Assembly: GCA_947493215.1 (NCBI GenBank) | Contig: CANLQE010000001.1 | Location: forward strand, 2,357,404-2,421,403 | DNA from: an uncultured Sphingomonadaceae bacterium | GTDB lineage: Bacteria; Pseudomonadota; Alphaproteobacteria; Sphingomonadales; Sphingomonadaceae | DNA: 64,000 nt | Direction: 5' to 3' | In this document: positions 54,686 through 63,049 of the stretch, in pieces | Layout: each line of letters begins with the position of its first letter | Position numbering within the stretch: the first letter of the stretch is position 1 | Translations under genes and position numbers: made by a program | The notes under the pieces: model-generated | Seen by the model: only the letters and a program-made list of their open reading frames with translations | What the model was told of the DNA's origin: nothing | Database searches by the model: none

Positions 54686-55332
54686 GCCACATCACCAGCC
54701 ACACTCATTCTGGTCCGAACTTCCTCCGCAACCGCCGCTGTTCCAGATATGATCTGGCCCGATCCATAGACCAACCGCACCGAACCCGGTGACAGCTCAG
54801 GATCCGCTTCAAGCGGAAAGGAACCCTTATAATGTTGCAGAGCTTTTGCATCACTTGGTGCAACATATAAACAAGCTTCTTCGACGTCCGCGTTGATCAT
54901 TTCTACCACCGCATCGCACCGTTCTTGCATCAGTTGCTTGTTAATTTTTGCGTCGCCTACGGCTTGATGAAATAGCGATAGAACCGCTTCAAAAAGCTGT
55001 TTGGACAGCTGCCCGTCATCGACCATTCTCAACTGGTTTATCGCTGCGGTTAAACGATCTTGGCATTCTTGCTGTTCATCAGAGGCGACCAGCGCTGCTT
55101 GCTGTCCGGCGACATATCCCTGCGCGTAAGCCTCAGCTATTTTCTCATTGAGCGCATCGCTTACTGGTGTTGGATCATGTTCCAAATCAGTATCTTTGGC
55201 ATCATGTTTTTGAGCTTGTCCAGACTGTTCATACTTAGGATTAAAGCCGGTTTCTTCCATTTCCAGAGGGCCGGTGACAAACATATTTCTATGACAATCG
55301 GCGGCCGAAAAAACATTGTCAGACAAATTCAT
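54679..55332 (-). CDS. fliH: Flagellar export regulator FliH
   Basis: The 217-residue protein has a helical middle (NEKIAEAYAQGYVAGQQAALVASDEQ) and C-terminal domain (AVGDAKINKQLMQERCDAVVEMINAD ... LEADPELSPGSVRLVYGSGQIISGTAAVAEEVR) typical of FliH/YscL. FliH binds FliI and docks it at FliN. Its gene overlaps the chimera by seven bases and fliG by 14. Since FliH contacts the very N-terminus of FliI, that interface may survive in the chimera (inference). Confidence 0.9.
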   Translation of the reverse strand: MNLSDNVFSAADCHRNMFVTGPLEMEETGFNPKYEQSGQAQKHDAKDTDLEHDPTPVSDALNEKIAEAYAQGYVAGQQAALVASDEQQECQDRLTAAINQLRMVDDGQLSKQLFEAVLSLFHQAVGDAKINKQLMQERCDAVVEMINADVEEACLYVAPSDAKALQHYKGSFPLEADPELSPGSVRLVYGSGQIISGTAAVAEEVRTRMSVAGDVAC

Positions 55333-56392
55333 CGCTCTGCCCTCCCAATATTATTTTTCCATCTTCAGCTAACAGGCGCGCCTGCGTAACGATCTGTTTT
55401 TGGGCCGCAATCACATCATCTTTGGATACAGGTCCCATGTCCGCAATTTCATCCTGGATCGATTGGGCAGCACGCTTGGACATACAGCTGAACATCTTTT
55501 TGACCAGATCGCTATCGGCGCCTTTCAGTGCAAAAAGAAGTCGTGCATTTTCGACCGAACGGATCAAAGTCCCAAGGCTCTTGTCTTCCAGCGCGATAAG
55601 ATCGGCAAAAACAAACATCTCTTCCTCGATGGCGCGCGCTACTGCTTTATCCCGCTTTAGGAGCGCTTTGATAATGCGATTTTCTGTCGGCTTAGCTACA
55701 TTGTTCATGATCGCAGCGGCTTCACTGGTACCGCTAGATCGTGGACCGATTACGACATCGGGTTTTTGAACCTGCCTTGACAACAAAGTCTCAATATCGG
55801 TCAACGCATTGGCGCTGACGGAGCCCATGGTTGCCACGCGGTACACAACATCGTTCTGAATCTCAGCGGGCAATGTCTGCAGCACACAACCTGCTATTTC
55901 CGGATCAAGAAACGATAGAACGACTGCCATCATCTGAGGATGGTCACCCACTATCATTTCGGTAATCTCATCAACTGACATCCACTTTAGTTGTTGGAGT
56001 TCTGGATGATCCTGCGGCGGCGTTATCCGCGATAGCATGTTAGCGGCCCGACTGTTGCCCAGAGCTTTATCTAACATGCTCTTTATCTGCTTGTCTGCGC
56101 GGTAGCCGATAGATGTGCGACTACGCGCTTGTTCAACGAAACGATCAAACACCACGTTGACCTCGTCTTCGCTGACATTGCTAATTTTGAACATCGCTTC
56201 ACCAAGGCTCTGAACCTCGGACGGCTGTAAGCGCGATAATATATCGGCCGCTTCATCTTCGCCGAAAATCATCAATAAAATTGCGGCAGTTTCGCGGCCC
56301 GATAGATGGTCCTCTGGATCAGTAATATCCGAAGGAAAAGCGCTTTCATTGGTTGCCGCATTGGTAATCACCTCAGCCATGGGCAGTCTCAT
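55319..56392 (-). CDS. fliG: Flagellar motor switch protein FliG
   Basis: The 357-residue protein has FliG_N (ETAAILLMIFGEDEAADILSRLQPSEVQSLGEAMFKI), FliG_M (LKWMSVDEITEMIVGDHPQMMAVVLSFLDPEIAG) and FliG_C (MFVFADLIALEDKSLGTLIRSVENARLLFALKGADSDLVKKMFSCMSKRAAQSIQDEI), the last with the charged torque helix. It binds the MS ring and transmits stator torque. The start may be 56392 or 56380. It overlaps fliF by 20 bases. Confidence 0.96.
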   Translation of the reverse strand: MRLPMAEVITNAATNESAFPSDITDPEDHLSGRETAAILLMIFGEDEAADILSRLQPSEVQSLGEAMFKISNVSEDEVNVVFDRFVEQARSRTSIGYRADKQIKSMLDKALGNSRAANMLSRITPPQDHPELQQLKWMSVDEITEMIVGDHPQMMAVVLSFLDPEIAGCVLQTLPAEIQNDVVYRVATMGSVSANALTDIETLLSRQVQKPDVVIGPRSSGTSEAAAIMNNVAKPTENRIIKALLKRDKAVARAIEEEMFVFADLIALEDKSLGTLIRSVENARLLFALKGADSDLVKKMFSCMSKRAAQSIQDEIADMGPVSKDDVIAAQKQIVTQARLLAEDGKIILGGQSDEFV

Positions 56393-58088
56393 TTTCTAGC
56401 TTCACTTCCGATAGAAGGTCCTGCACCGTCAACGCTGCGCGATCAGGATTTTGGCGTACGAAATTCTGGATAAGGGCTGCCCGCTCTGAATAGCCATCGG
56501 CTGAACTAATCATATCGAGAGATACTGGTTTCACGGATCTTGCCAGCGGGTTGCCGGTACGCCCCAGTTCGGCGTCAATGTCAGATATCAATTGCATTTT
56601 ATCGGGACCAAATAATGACGCGCTTTTCGATCGATATTTCTTTATCAATGGACGACCGATTCCAAAGATTAGGGCAAGGGCCACCATCAACGCCGAAACA
56701 TTGCGGACAAGCATGGAAACCCAACTGGCTTCCCACCAGTTTTCGGCGGGTTGTTCGACTGAAAGAAATGCGCGCGCCTCTATCGCAACGACATCACCGC
56801 GCGCAGCCTGAAAACCGATAGCTCCTTTCACAAGAGCCTCGACTGCCGCCAATTCTTCCGCAGAACGCTGGTTCTTACCAACAGGTGAGCGCAATGCGAC
56901 GGCCACAGATAATCGACTAAGCGAACCGACTGCCTGTTTGCTAACAGATACTTCACGACCCAATTCAAACTGACGCGCAAATTTCTCCGAGGTTCGGCTC
57001 GTCTCCTCTTTATCTTCTCGATCGTCCTCACCCTGAAAATCGTCAGTCAATTCAAAGGCTTCGGGCGGGCGATTAGAAAGTGCACCGGGGATACCATAGC
57101 TTGCTCTTTCCCCCGGTTCATTCGACCAACTGCCTTGTTCCGACCGAACGCGGGCACCTTCTTTTGGAAAACTCTCACGGGTTGCCTGATTTTCGGAAAA
57201 ATCCATCTCAGCATTCACTTCAGCAGTAAAATTGTCGGCCCCTATCATAGGGGTTAGCAATGAAGTGATAGTCCGCCGATACCGCTCCTCCACCTGAGAC
57301 TGGACCATCAGGTGTCGCTCCGCCTGTGCGGACGACCCCATGGTCCCTTGACGCGACATCAACCTCCCGTTTTGATCGACCACGCTCACCGCTTCGGAAG
57401 ACAGTCCGGGAACAGAACTGGCTATCAAATGTATGATCGATTGTACTTGGGGTCCACTCAAACGATTGCCACCGATAAGCTTGAGCATGACCGAGGCCGA
57501 TGGTTCTGATCGATCACGGACAAATATACTAGGCGGTTCAACGGCTAACAGGACCCGCGCGGAAACCACAGTGTCCATCGCCTCGATCGTACGGGCTAAA
57601 TCCAATTCTCGGGCGCTGCGGAGCTTATCATTTTCCACAGCTCGGCTAGCGCCCATGGGCATCGCTGAAATCAGGCTGTTACCGTCGGGTGCCGATTGGG
57701 GCAGCCCCTGCGACGCCAAAGAAAGTTTGGCCTGATGATAGTCGTTTTCCGATACCCTCAGCGCGCCGGTTTCATCATCAATGTTAAAACCGATGTTCGA
57801 TTGCTGCAATGCTTCAGCAACCGCGGCCTTATCTGTCTCGGGCAAACCTCTGAACAAATCACGTTGCGGTGGTTCGCGTAGAGCGAGCCACAAGGCACCG
57901 GCAACAACGACAACGGCCAGCAATCCTAACAGTGGCAACGAACGGCTAATCGCTGGCTGTTCCAAAAGGCCGCGCAGACGTTCACGCCAATTAGCGGCCT
58001 TTGCAAAGCTCGGCATTGGCGGAGTTGGCGTAAGATCATTTGTGGATTCTGTCACCTGATCGGCTGATGTGAGGCTGAGTTCATTCAT
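56373..58088 (-). CDS. fliF: Flagellar MS-ring protein FliF
   Basis: The 571-residue protein has two membrane segments (about 52-70, LLGLLAVVVVAGALWLAL; about 460-480, VSALMVALALIFGIG). RBM domains lie between them (DIDDETGALRVSENDYHQAKLSLASQGLPQSAPDG; DLARTIEAMDTVVSARVLLAVEPPSIF), followed by the YscJ/FliF C-terminal FliG-binding tail. It forms the MS ring in the inner membrane. It starts one base after the fliE stop. Confidence 0.96.
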   Translation of the reverse strand: MNELSLTSADQVTESTNDLTPTPPMPSFAKAANWRERLRGLLEQPAISRSLPLLGLLAVVVVAGALWLALREPPQRDLFRGLPETDKAAVAEALQQSNIGFNIDDETGALRVSENDYHQAKLSLASQGLPQSAPDGNSLISAMPMGASRAVENDKLRSARELDLARTIEAMDTVVSARVLLAVEPPSIFVRDRSEPSASVMLKLIGGNRLSGPQVQSIIHLIASSVPGLSSEAVSVVDQNGRLMSRQGTMGSSAQAERHLMVQSQVEERYRRTITSLLTPMIGADNFTAEVNAEMDFSENQATRESFPKEGARVRSEQGSWSNEPGERASYGIPGALSNRPPEAFELTDDFQGEDDREDKEETSRTSEKFARQFELGREVSVSKQAVGSLSRLSVAVALRSPVGKNQRSAEELAAVEALVKGAIGFQAARGDVVAIEARAFLSVEQPAENWWEASWVSMLVRNVSALMVALALIFGIGRPLIKKYRSKSASLFGPDKMQLISDIDAELGRTGNPLARSVKPVSLDMISSADGYSERAALIQNFVRQNPDRAALTVQDLLSEVKLENETAHG

Positions 58089-58089
58089 A

Positions 58090-58425
58090 TCACACCGGCA
58101 TGGTCATAATATCTTGATAGGCTTTGATCAGCTTGTTGCGAACTTGCAATGTCAGTTCAAAACCCAGTGAAGATTTCTGCTTCGCCATCATCACGCCCGC
58201 AATATCGTTAGTCTTCCCCATGGTATAATCCTGAGTGATATCGCCAGCGGCGCGTTGAAGCCCGCTCACATTTTTAATGGCAGACGCCATGGCCTCACCA
58301 AATACGGGTTCCGGAGAAATCGCAATACCGCCAAGAGAAGCGGAGGCGGCCTTCTGCAAAACGTCATTTTGCGCAATAATATCCTGACGCATGGACATGA
58401 GTTGGGCGCTATCAATCATCTTCAT
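58090..58425 (-). CDS. fliE: Flagellar hook-basal body protein FliE
   Basis: The 111-residue protein has FliE core VFGEAMASAIKNVSGLQRAAGDITQDYTMGKTNDIAGVMMAKQKSSLGFELTLQVRNKLIKAYQDIMTM. It joins the MS ring to the rod. ATG 58425 has a perfect GGAGGG binding site. It is the first recognised gene of the operon; the sigma-54 promoter lies ~380 bases upstream. Confidence 0.96.
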   Translation of the reverse strand: MKMIDSAQLMSMRQDIIAQNDVLQKAASASLGGIAISPEPVFGEAMASAIKNVSGLQRAAGDITQDYTMGKTNDIAGVMMAKQKSSLGFELTLQVRNKLIKAYQDIMTMPV

Positions 58426-58805
58426 GATATCCCTCCAGCGACCAATTCCGCTGCGCATCATTCCGGTACCAAGGGGCATTTTGGCAAACCCGGATTAATA
58501 CGCAGCGGTAGGCCATGGCTCGCCCGGACCAGTTCGGGGGAGCGGATATTGGGATCGAAGATGCCGATACATGATGGTGTCGCCATGATCTGATGGAAAA
58601 AATGAGCGTTCGAGTGGGAACAAGCTTTCGCACATGCAGTCCCATAAGACACATGGTCTGATGCAACCGATTCAACCAACTTTTAGGTGGCTTTGCGAGC
58701 ATCCGCTCGACACCACATTTCATTATTTCAGTCATCATCTTTCCCAATTTCTGGTCCTAGAAAACCGCGTCTGCATTAGTTGAACACGGCTTGAAAAATT
58801 GGTTC
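58426..58805 (-). other. Leader between sigma-54 promoter and fliE, gene content uncertain
   Basis: About 370 bases of transcript should precede fliE. Two overlapping minus-strand frames exist (58412-58747, 111 codons; 58458-58679, 73 codons). The shorter reads fairly naturally (IGIFDPNIRSPELVRASHGLPLRINPG), but neither resembles a family I know. A small unrecognised protein, a gene remnant or a long untranslated leader are all possible. Confidence 0.35.
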
Positions 58806-58820
58806 GCAAGCGCTGTGCCA
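58806..58820 (-). promoter_or_regulatory. Consensus sigma-54 promoter of the flagellar operon
   Basis: On the minus strand the sequence is TGGCAC-agcgc-TTGC, an exact match to the -24 TGGCAC and -12 TTGC elements with a 5-base spacer. It points leftward into the fliE operon. Sigma-54 with a FleQ/FlbD-type activator controls middle flagellar genes in many proteobacteria; the activator gene is not in the window. Confidence 0.85.
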
Positions 58821-59041
58821 ATTTCGATATGAGAATATTATTCCTTTTTTTGAGATGGTTACGGATCACCGTTAAGCGCCAAGCCAATTTTCTGACTGCT
58901 GCACGCCAAATTACTGACGCACCGCCATTTTATTGGCGCCCCATTCTCTCCGCTAAACCTATTCAAGCCCGATCCGTTTTTGTGGCTGAGGTCGCTGTCA
59001 ATCCATTTTCGCGATCCATCTGCTTTTGAAAGGAAATTCAC

Positions 59042-59857
59042 ATGACGATTATCGGAACCAATGTTGCAGCCATGCGCACCAATCACGCGGCGAATAATGC
59101 TGAAATGAGCCTCGCCAAATCTATTGAACGACTGTCGACCGGTCGCCGCATCAACAGCGCCAGCGATGATGCTGCTGGCCTAGCCATTGCCACCCGGATG
59201 ACTTCGGAAATTCGCGGCCTCAACATGGCGACCCGCAATGCCAATGACGGCATCTCTCTGGCTCAGACGGCAGAAAGCGGTATGAGCGAGATCAACAACA
59301 TGCTGCAGCGTATGCGTGAACTGTCCGTTCAATCTGCCAACGGCACCCTATCTGCTGGTGATCGCACCAACCTGCAAACAGAGGTTGCTGCTCTGATATT
59401 GCAAATTGGTGATGTTGCAACCCGGACCGAGTTTAACAATGTTGCCTTATTGGATGGTAGTTCCCCAGCCATCAATATCCAAACCGGTTCCGCGGCTAAC
59501 GAAACCGTCGTCGTTAACCTGGCCGACGTTACGGCAGCAACTCTGGGCGTCGATGCGCTTGATATTAGTACTGAGGCAGGAGCAAACGCAGCTCTCGCAG
59601 CTCTCGACACCGCTATGGATACGGTAACGACCGCGCAAGCTTCTCTTGGTGCATCGCAAAACCGATTGATTGCGACAGTTTCCAATCTGACGAGCCGTGT
59701 TGCGAATATCACGGAATCACGCTCTCGCATTGAAGATGTCGATTTCTCTGGAGAAACCACCGCTCTCGCTAAGGCACAAATCTTGAGTCAGGCATCGACC
59801 GCGATGCTTGCCCAGGCCAATCAGTCTCAACAAGGCGTTCTCAGTTTGATCCGTTAA
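59042..59857 (+). CDS. fliC: Flagellin
   Basis: The 271-residue protein consists almost only of the D0/D1 helical regions: N-terminal [52 protein letters not shown] and C-terminal [65 protein letters not shown]. The middle is short (about 145-190), so there is no large D2/D3 domain, typical for alphaproteobacterial flagellins. A strong binding site (AAAGGAAAT) precedes the ATG. It is divergent from the fliE operon and has its own terminator. Confidence 0.97.
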   Translation: MTIIGTNVAAMRTNHAANNAEMSLAKSIERLSTGRRINSASDDAAGLAIATRMTSEIRGLNMATRNANDGISLAQTAESGMSEINNMLQRMRELSVQSANGTLSAGDRTNLQTEVAALILQIGDVATRTEFNNVALLDGSSPAINIQTGSAANETVVVNLADVTAATLGVDALDISTEAGANAALAALDTAMDTVTTAQASLGASQNRLIATVSNLTSRVANITESRSRIEDVDFSGETTALAKAQILSQASTAMLAQANQSQQGVLSLIR

Positions 59858-59886
59858 GCATCTGGTCCTGCTTAATGGATTATGCG

Positions 59887-59932
59887 ACCCCCGGCGCTTG
59901 TCAGTTCCCACAACCGGCGCCGGGGGTTTTCT
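59887..59932 (+). terminator. Intrinsic terminator after flagellin
   Basis: A strong 11-bp stem acccccggcgc ... gcgccgggggt is followed by TTTTCT. It lies 30 bases after the flagellin stop, as expected for a highly expressed single gene. Confidence 0.92.
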
Positions 59933-60019
59933 ATGTCAATCAGGGGAATAGATGCCTGCTTTTACTTGCCTTTTGAAAGCGATAAATTAGCGTAATCCGC
60001 TATATAGGAGCGGAACGAT

Positions 60020-61492
60020 ATGGCAGCGCAAGACATTTTGGTGATTGACGAAGGAACGACATCTACGCGTGCCATGCTTTTCGGTATCGACGGAAAGCTC
60101 CACGGATCACAACAAGAAGAACTGCAGCAATATTATCCAGCCACCGGTTTGGTAGAACATGATGCCACCGAGATATGGGATAAGACACTGCGTTGCTGCC
60201 AAAAGATGATTGACCAGGCAGGTGGCGCAGAAAAAATTGCAGCTATTGGCATCACAAATCAGCGCGAAACCATTGTCGCTTGGGACAAACGCACCGGTGA
60301 ACCTTTGTGCAAGGCAATTGTTTGGCAAGACCGCCGTACCGCCGACATCTGCAATGCACTGAAAGCCAAAGGGCTGGAACCTATGGTTCAGGCCAAAACC
60401 GGATTGCTGCTCGATCCTTATTTCTCCGGCAGTAAAATTAGCTGGATGTTACAAAATCATCCGGAGCTTTTGTCGGCGGGTGATAATTTGGCGTTCGGAA
60501 CCATTGAATCCTATCTCATCTTTCGCCTAACCGGCGGTCTCCATATCACCGATGCCAGTAATGCTAGCCGCACCATGTTAATGGCTTTAGACGGGACGGA
60601 TTGGGATGATGAGTTGCTGGAACTATTCGCTATTCCCCGAAAAACATTACCAGCCATCGTCGACTGCGCTGGAGATTTGGGACAGACATCAACGCAGCTG
60701 TTCGGCGCACCCGTCGCAATATGCGGTTCTGCTGGAGACCAACAGGCAGCGACCATCGGGCAAGCGTGCCTAAATGTGGGTCAAACCAAAGCGACTTTTG
60801 GAACGGGCGCGTTCGTTCTGACGAACAGCGGTGAAACCCCAGCACAATCAGAGAACCGGTTGCTGTCCACCGTGCTGTATCAATTAAACGGCCAGCGAAC
60901 ATACGCTTTGGAGGGATCCGTATTTGTCGCGGGTAGCCTGATGCAGTGGCTGCGCGATGAGATCGGTTTGATCACCTATGCCGGCGAAAGTGAAGAACTG
61001 GCACGTTCCGTTGACGATAATGGCGGTGTATATTTGGTCCCCGCCCTATCTGGACTAGGAGCGCCTTATTGGAAGGCGGATGCCACAGCTACAATTTCCG
61101 GTCTTAGTTTTTCGTCCACAAAAGCCCATATCGTGAGAGCCGCCCTTGAGGCGATGGCCTATCAATGTCACGACTTAAAAACCGCGTTTTCCGCCGACGG
61201 AACCGACTGGCAAAGCCTGCGCATCGATGGCGGTATGGTGGCCAATGACTGGATGGTTCAGGATCTTGCCAATATCTTGGATATCCCGGTCGAACGACCC
61301 GAGTTTTTCGAAACAACGGCGCTTGGGGCAGCCATGCTTGCAGCGGTTGGCGCCGGAATTTACGCATCATTGCAGGATGCTTCTGTGATGATAACAGGCC
61401 TGGAGACATATCAATCATCGATAGAAGAACCGCAACGTGACATGCGGATAGCGGGATGGAAGAAAGCAACGGAAGGGGTTTTGCGCGACTAG
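60020..61492 (+). CDS. glpK: Glycerol kinase
   Basis: The 490-residue FGGY-family kinase has DEGTTSTRAMLFG at the N-terminus, QRETIVAWDKRTGEPLCKAIVWQDRRT (substrate site), FGTGAFVLTN, and the C-terminal lobe GLGAPYWKADATATISGLSF and LRIDGGMVANDWMVQDLANIL. It phosphorylates glycerol to glycerol-3-phosphate with ATP. Neither glpF nor glpD is adjacent, so the rest of the pathway lies elsewhere. Length is normal. Confidence 0.97.
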   Translation: MAAQDILVIDEGTTSTRAMLFGIDGKLHGSQQEELQQYYPATGLVEHDATEIWDKTLRCCQKMIDQAGGAEKIAAIGITNQRETIVAWDKRTGEPLCKAIVWQDRRTADICNALKAKGLEPMVQAKTGLLLDPYFSGSKISWMLQNHPELLSAGDNLAFGTIESYLIFRLTGGLHITDASNASRTMLMALDGTDWDDELLELFAIPRKTLPAIVDCAGDLGQTSTQLFGAPVAICGSAGDQQAATIGQACLNVGQTKATFGTGAFVLTNSGETPAQSENRLLSTVLYQLNGQRTYALEGSVFVAGSLMQWLRDEIGLITYAGESEELARSVDDNGGVYLVPALSGLGAPYWKADATATISGLSFSSTKAHIVRAALEAMAYQCHDLKTAFSADGTDWQSLRIDGGMVANDWMVQDLANILDIPVERPEFFETTALGAAMLAAVGAGIYASLQDASVMITGLETYQSSIEEPQRDMRIAGWKKATEGVLRD

Positions 61493-61503
61493 CTCGAATG
61501 TGC

Positions 61504-61917
61504 TTATTTTGTGCTAAAACCGGGCCGCCTGTTTGACGTAGTTGTCTGAAAACCGTTCCAAACATGGCCATTGTCAATTTTCTTCACAAAATGCCCTTGG
61601 TCGTTGTCAGATTTGAAATTGAAAAGATCGATATCAATAGTCTGATCAAATTGCATACCAAACTCGCGCCCTTCTACCCAGCGCACAGTGCCAGAGACTT
61701 TTCCATAGCCTGGCTTTTTTATCATGATGGATTGTCCAGGCTGTAATTTGATCGGCGAGGTCGCACGAATACCAAATGTCGAAAGGTTGCGGACAAAGGA
61801 TGCATGCGGCCCTGAACCATCGGCAAACAGCTCGATTTTTACGAGTTTCCGAATCCTCGGCTCGCGAAAAACTGCATGCTGAGTGCTGCTATCCTTATTT
61901 TCGAATGCCTTAACCAT
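61504..61917 (-). CDS. PilZ-domain protein
   Basis: The 137-residue single PilZ domain has the c-di-GMP signature: an arginine-rich segment (REPRIRK, 18-24) and NLSTFG (Asn44-x-Ser46-x-x-Gly49), with the barrel strands SGTVRWVEGREFGMQF. Only one of the usual RxxxR arginine spacings is clearly met, so binding is likely but not certain. C-di-GMP commonly links motility with exopolysaccharide output, and this genome encodes both systems nearby. It is convergent with glpK. Confidence 0.87.
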   Translation of the reverse strand: MVKAFENKDSSTQHAVFREPRIRKLVKIELFADGSGPHASFVRNLSTFGIRATSPIKLQPGQSIMIKKPGYGKVSGTVRWVEGREFGMQFDQTIDIDLFNFKSDNDQGHFVKKIDNGHVWNGFQTTTSNRRPGFSTK

Positions 61918-62124
61918 CCTTACGATCCAATATTATGGGCTCGTTGATGAGAACGGCAATTTTTGAAAAAATTAAGGATGCCGAGCAAAAAAAGTAAATT
62001 TTAACTATGAGCACCATCGTCAGCATTGCGGCGCAGCGACCCATCTTCACTCCATGATGACGAAGTGGACTCTGTTGTGCGGAGAGCGTCTGGTGACAAT
62101 CGCGCACTGGCCAATCACGCACAA

Positions 62125-62158
62125 TCAAAAAAGGCCCGCCAATCGGCGAGCCCTTTTT
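62125..62158 (-). terminator. Intrinsic terminator after cytochrome c1
   Basis: On the minus strand a stem aagggctcgcc ... ggcgggccttt is followed by a T-run, about 20 bases beyond the petC stop. It closely resembles the terminator at 3168 (same tcgcc/ggcg core). Confidence 0.85.
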
Positions 62159-62176
62159 GTTCATTTTGACGTACGT

Positions 62177-63031
62177 TTAAGCGTCTTTTTTCTTCTTCTC
62201 TGACTTCACGTCAGCCCAGATGGACTTATAAGACAAGAAAGCAAGAATCGTTGCAATCAGCAAGAACGCTAAAACGGCCCAACCAGTTTGCTTCTGCTTA
62301 ATCAGCGATGGTTCTGCTGTCCAAATCAGAAAAGCCGAAACATCCTGAGCCATCTGCGACATCGTCGCTTTGGTCCCATCGGAATAAGTCACTTGATCTT
62401 CAGCCACAATCGGTTGCGCCATTGCTAGATTGAGGTTCGCAAAATACGGATTGTAATGCAGGCCCGTGCCAGGACGGTTGGCTTCCGGAAGGTCCGCTGG
62501 CGGCTGAGTATAGCCTGTCAGCAGCGAATAAATATAAGCGGCTCCGCCTCCACGCGCCTTGGTAATGAGCGAAAGGTCTGGTGGAATTGCGTTGTTGTTA
62601 GCCGCAGCCGCCGCAACATTGTTCGCGAAAGGTTTAGGAAACTTATCGGCTGGAATCGATGGACGGGTTGACGCTTCACCAGTGTTCGGATCAATATCAG
62701 CCGTTTCGATCGGCCAGTTTGCGGCGATCGCTTTCACTTCATCTTCATTGTAACCAAGTTCTGCGAGGTTACGGAAAGCAACTAAACGGAGGCCATGGCA
62801 AGCCGCGCAAACTTCTTTGTAAACTTGAAATCCGCGTTGCAACTGCTGATTGTCAAACTTTCCGAACGGACCATCGCTTGTGAAAGAAACCTCTTTGGGT
62901 TTCTCATGAAATTGATATTCAACAGCTTTAACCGGTGGATTGCTGACATATTCAACCGCGCCGCGCCCGAACGAATAGACCATCATTCCAGCAAAGAACA
63001 AACCGATCAATATTCCGAAAAATCTTACCAT
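62177..63031 (-). CDS. petC: Cytochrome c1 of the bc1 complex
   Basis: The 284-residue protein has an N-terminal membrane/signal segment (about 4-22), heme c motif Cys75-Ala-Ala-Cys78-His79 (VCAACHGLRLVAFRNLAELGY), and a C-terminal membrane anchor (about 252-272) followed by a lysine-rich tail. It carries electrons from the Rieske protein to soluble cytochrome c in the periplasm. It lies 18 bases after the cytochrome b gene, the standard pet/fbc operon order; the Rieske gene should be upstream beyond the window. Confidence 0.96.
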   Translation of the reverse strand: MVRFFGILIGLFFAGMMVYSFGRGAVEYVSNPPVKAVEYQFHEKPKEVSFTSDGPFGKFDNQQLQRGFQVYKEVCAACHGLRLVAFRNLAELGYNEDEVKAIAANWPIETADIDPNTGEASTRPSIPADKFPKPFANNVAAAAANNNAIPPDLSLITKARGGGAAYIYSLLTGYTQPPADLPEANRPGTGLHYNPYFANLNLAMAQPIVAEDQVTYSDGTKATMSQMAQDVSAFLIWTAEPSLIKQKQTGWAVLAFLLIATILAFLSYKSIWADVKSEKKKKDA

Positions 63032-63049
63032 TACTCAGATCCCTGTTTC

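Noticed and set aside
58925-58950. Sigma-54-like promoter for flagellin (tggcgccccattctc)
   Set aside because: The -12 element lacks the GC of TTGC, so the match is too weak to call.
61910-62164. 84-codon minus-strand frame between cytochrome c1 and the PilZ gene
   Set aside because: It begins inside the cytochrome c1 terminator and has no protein-like features.
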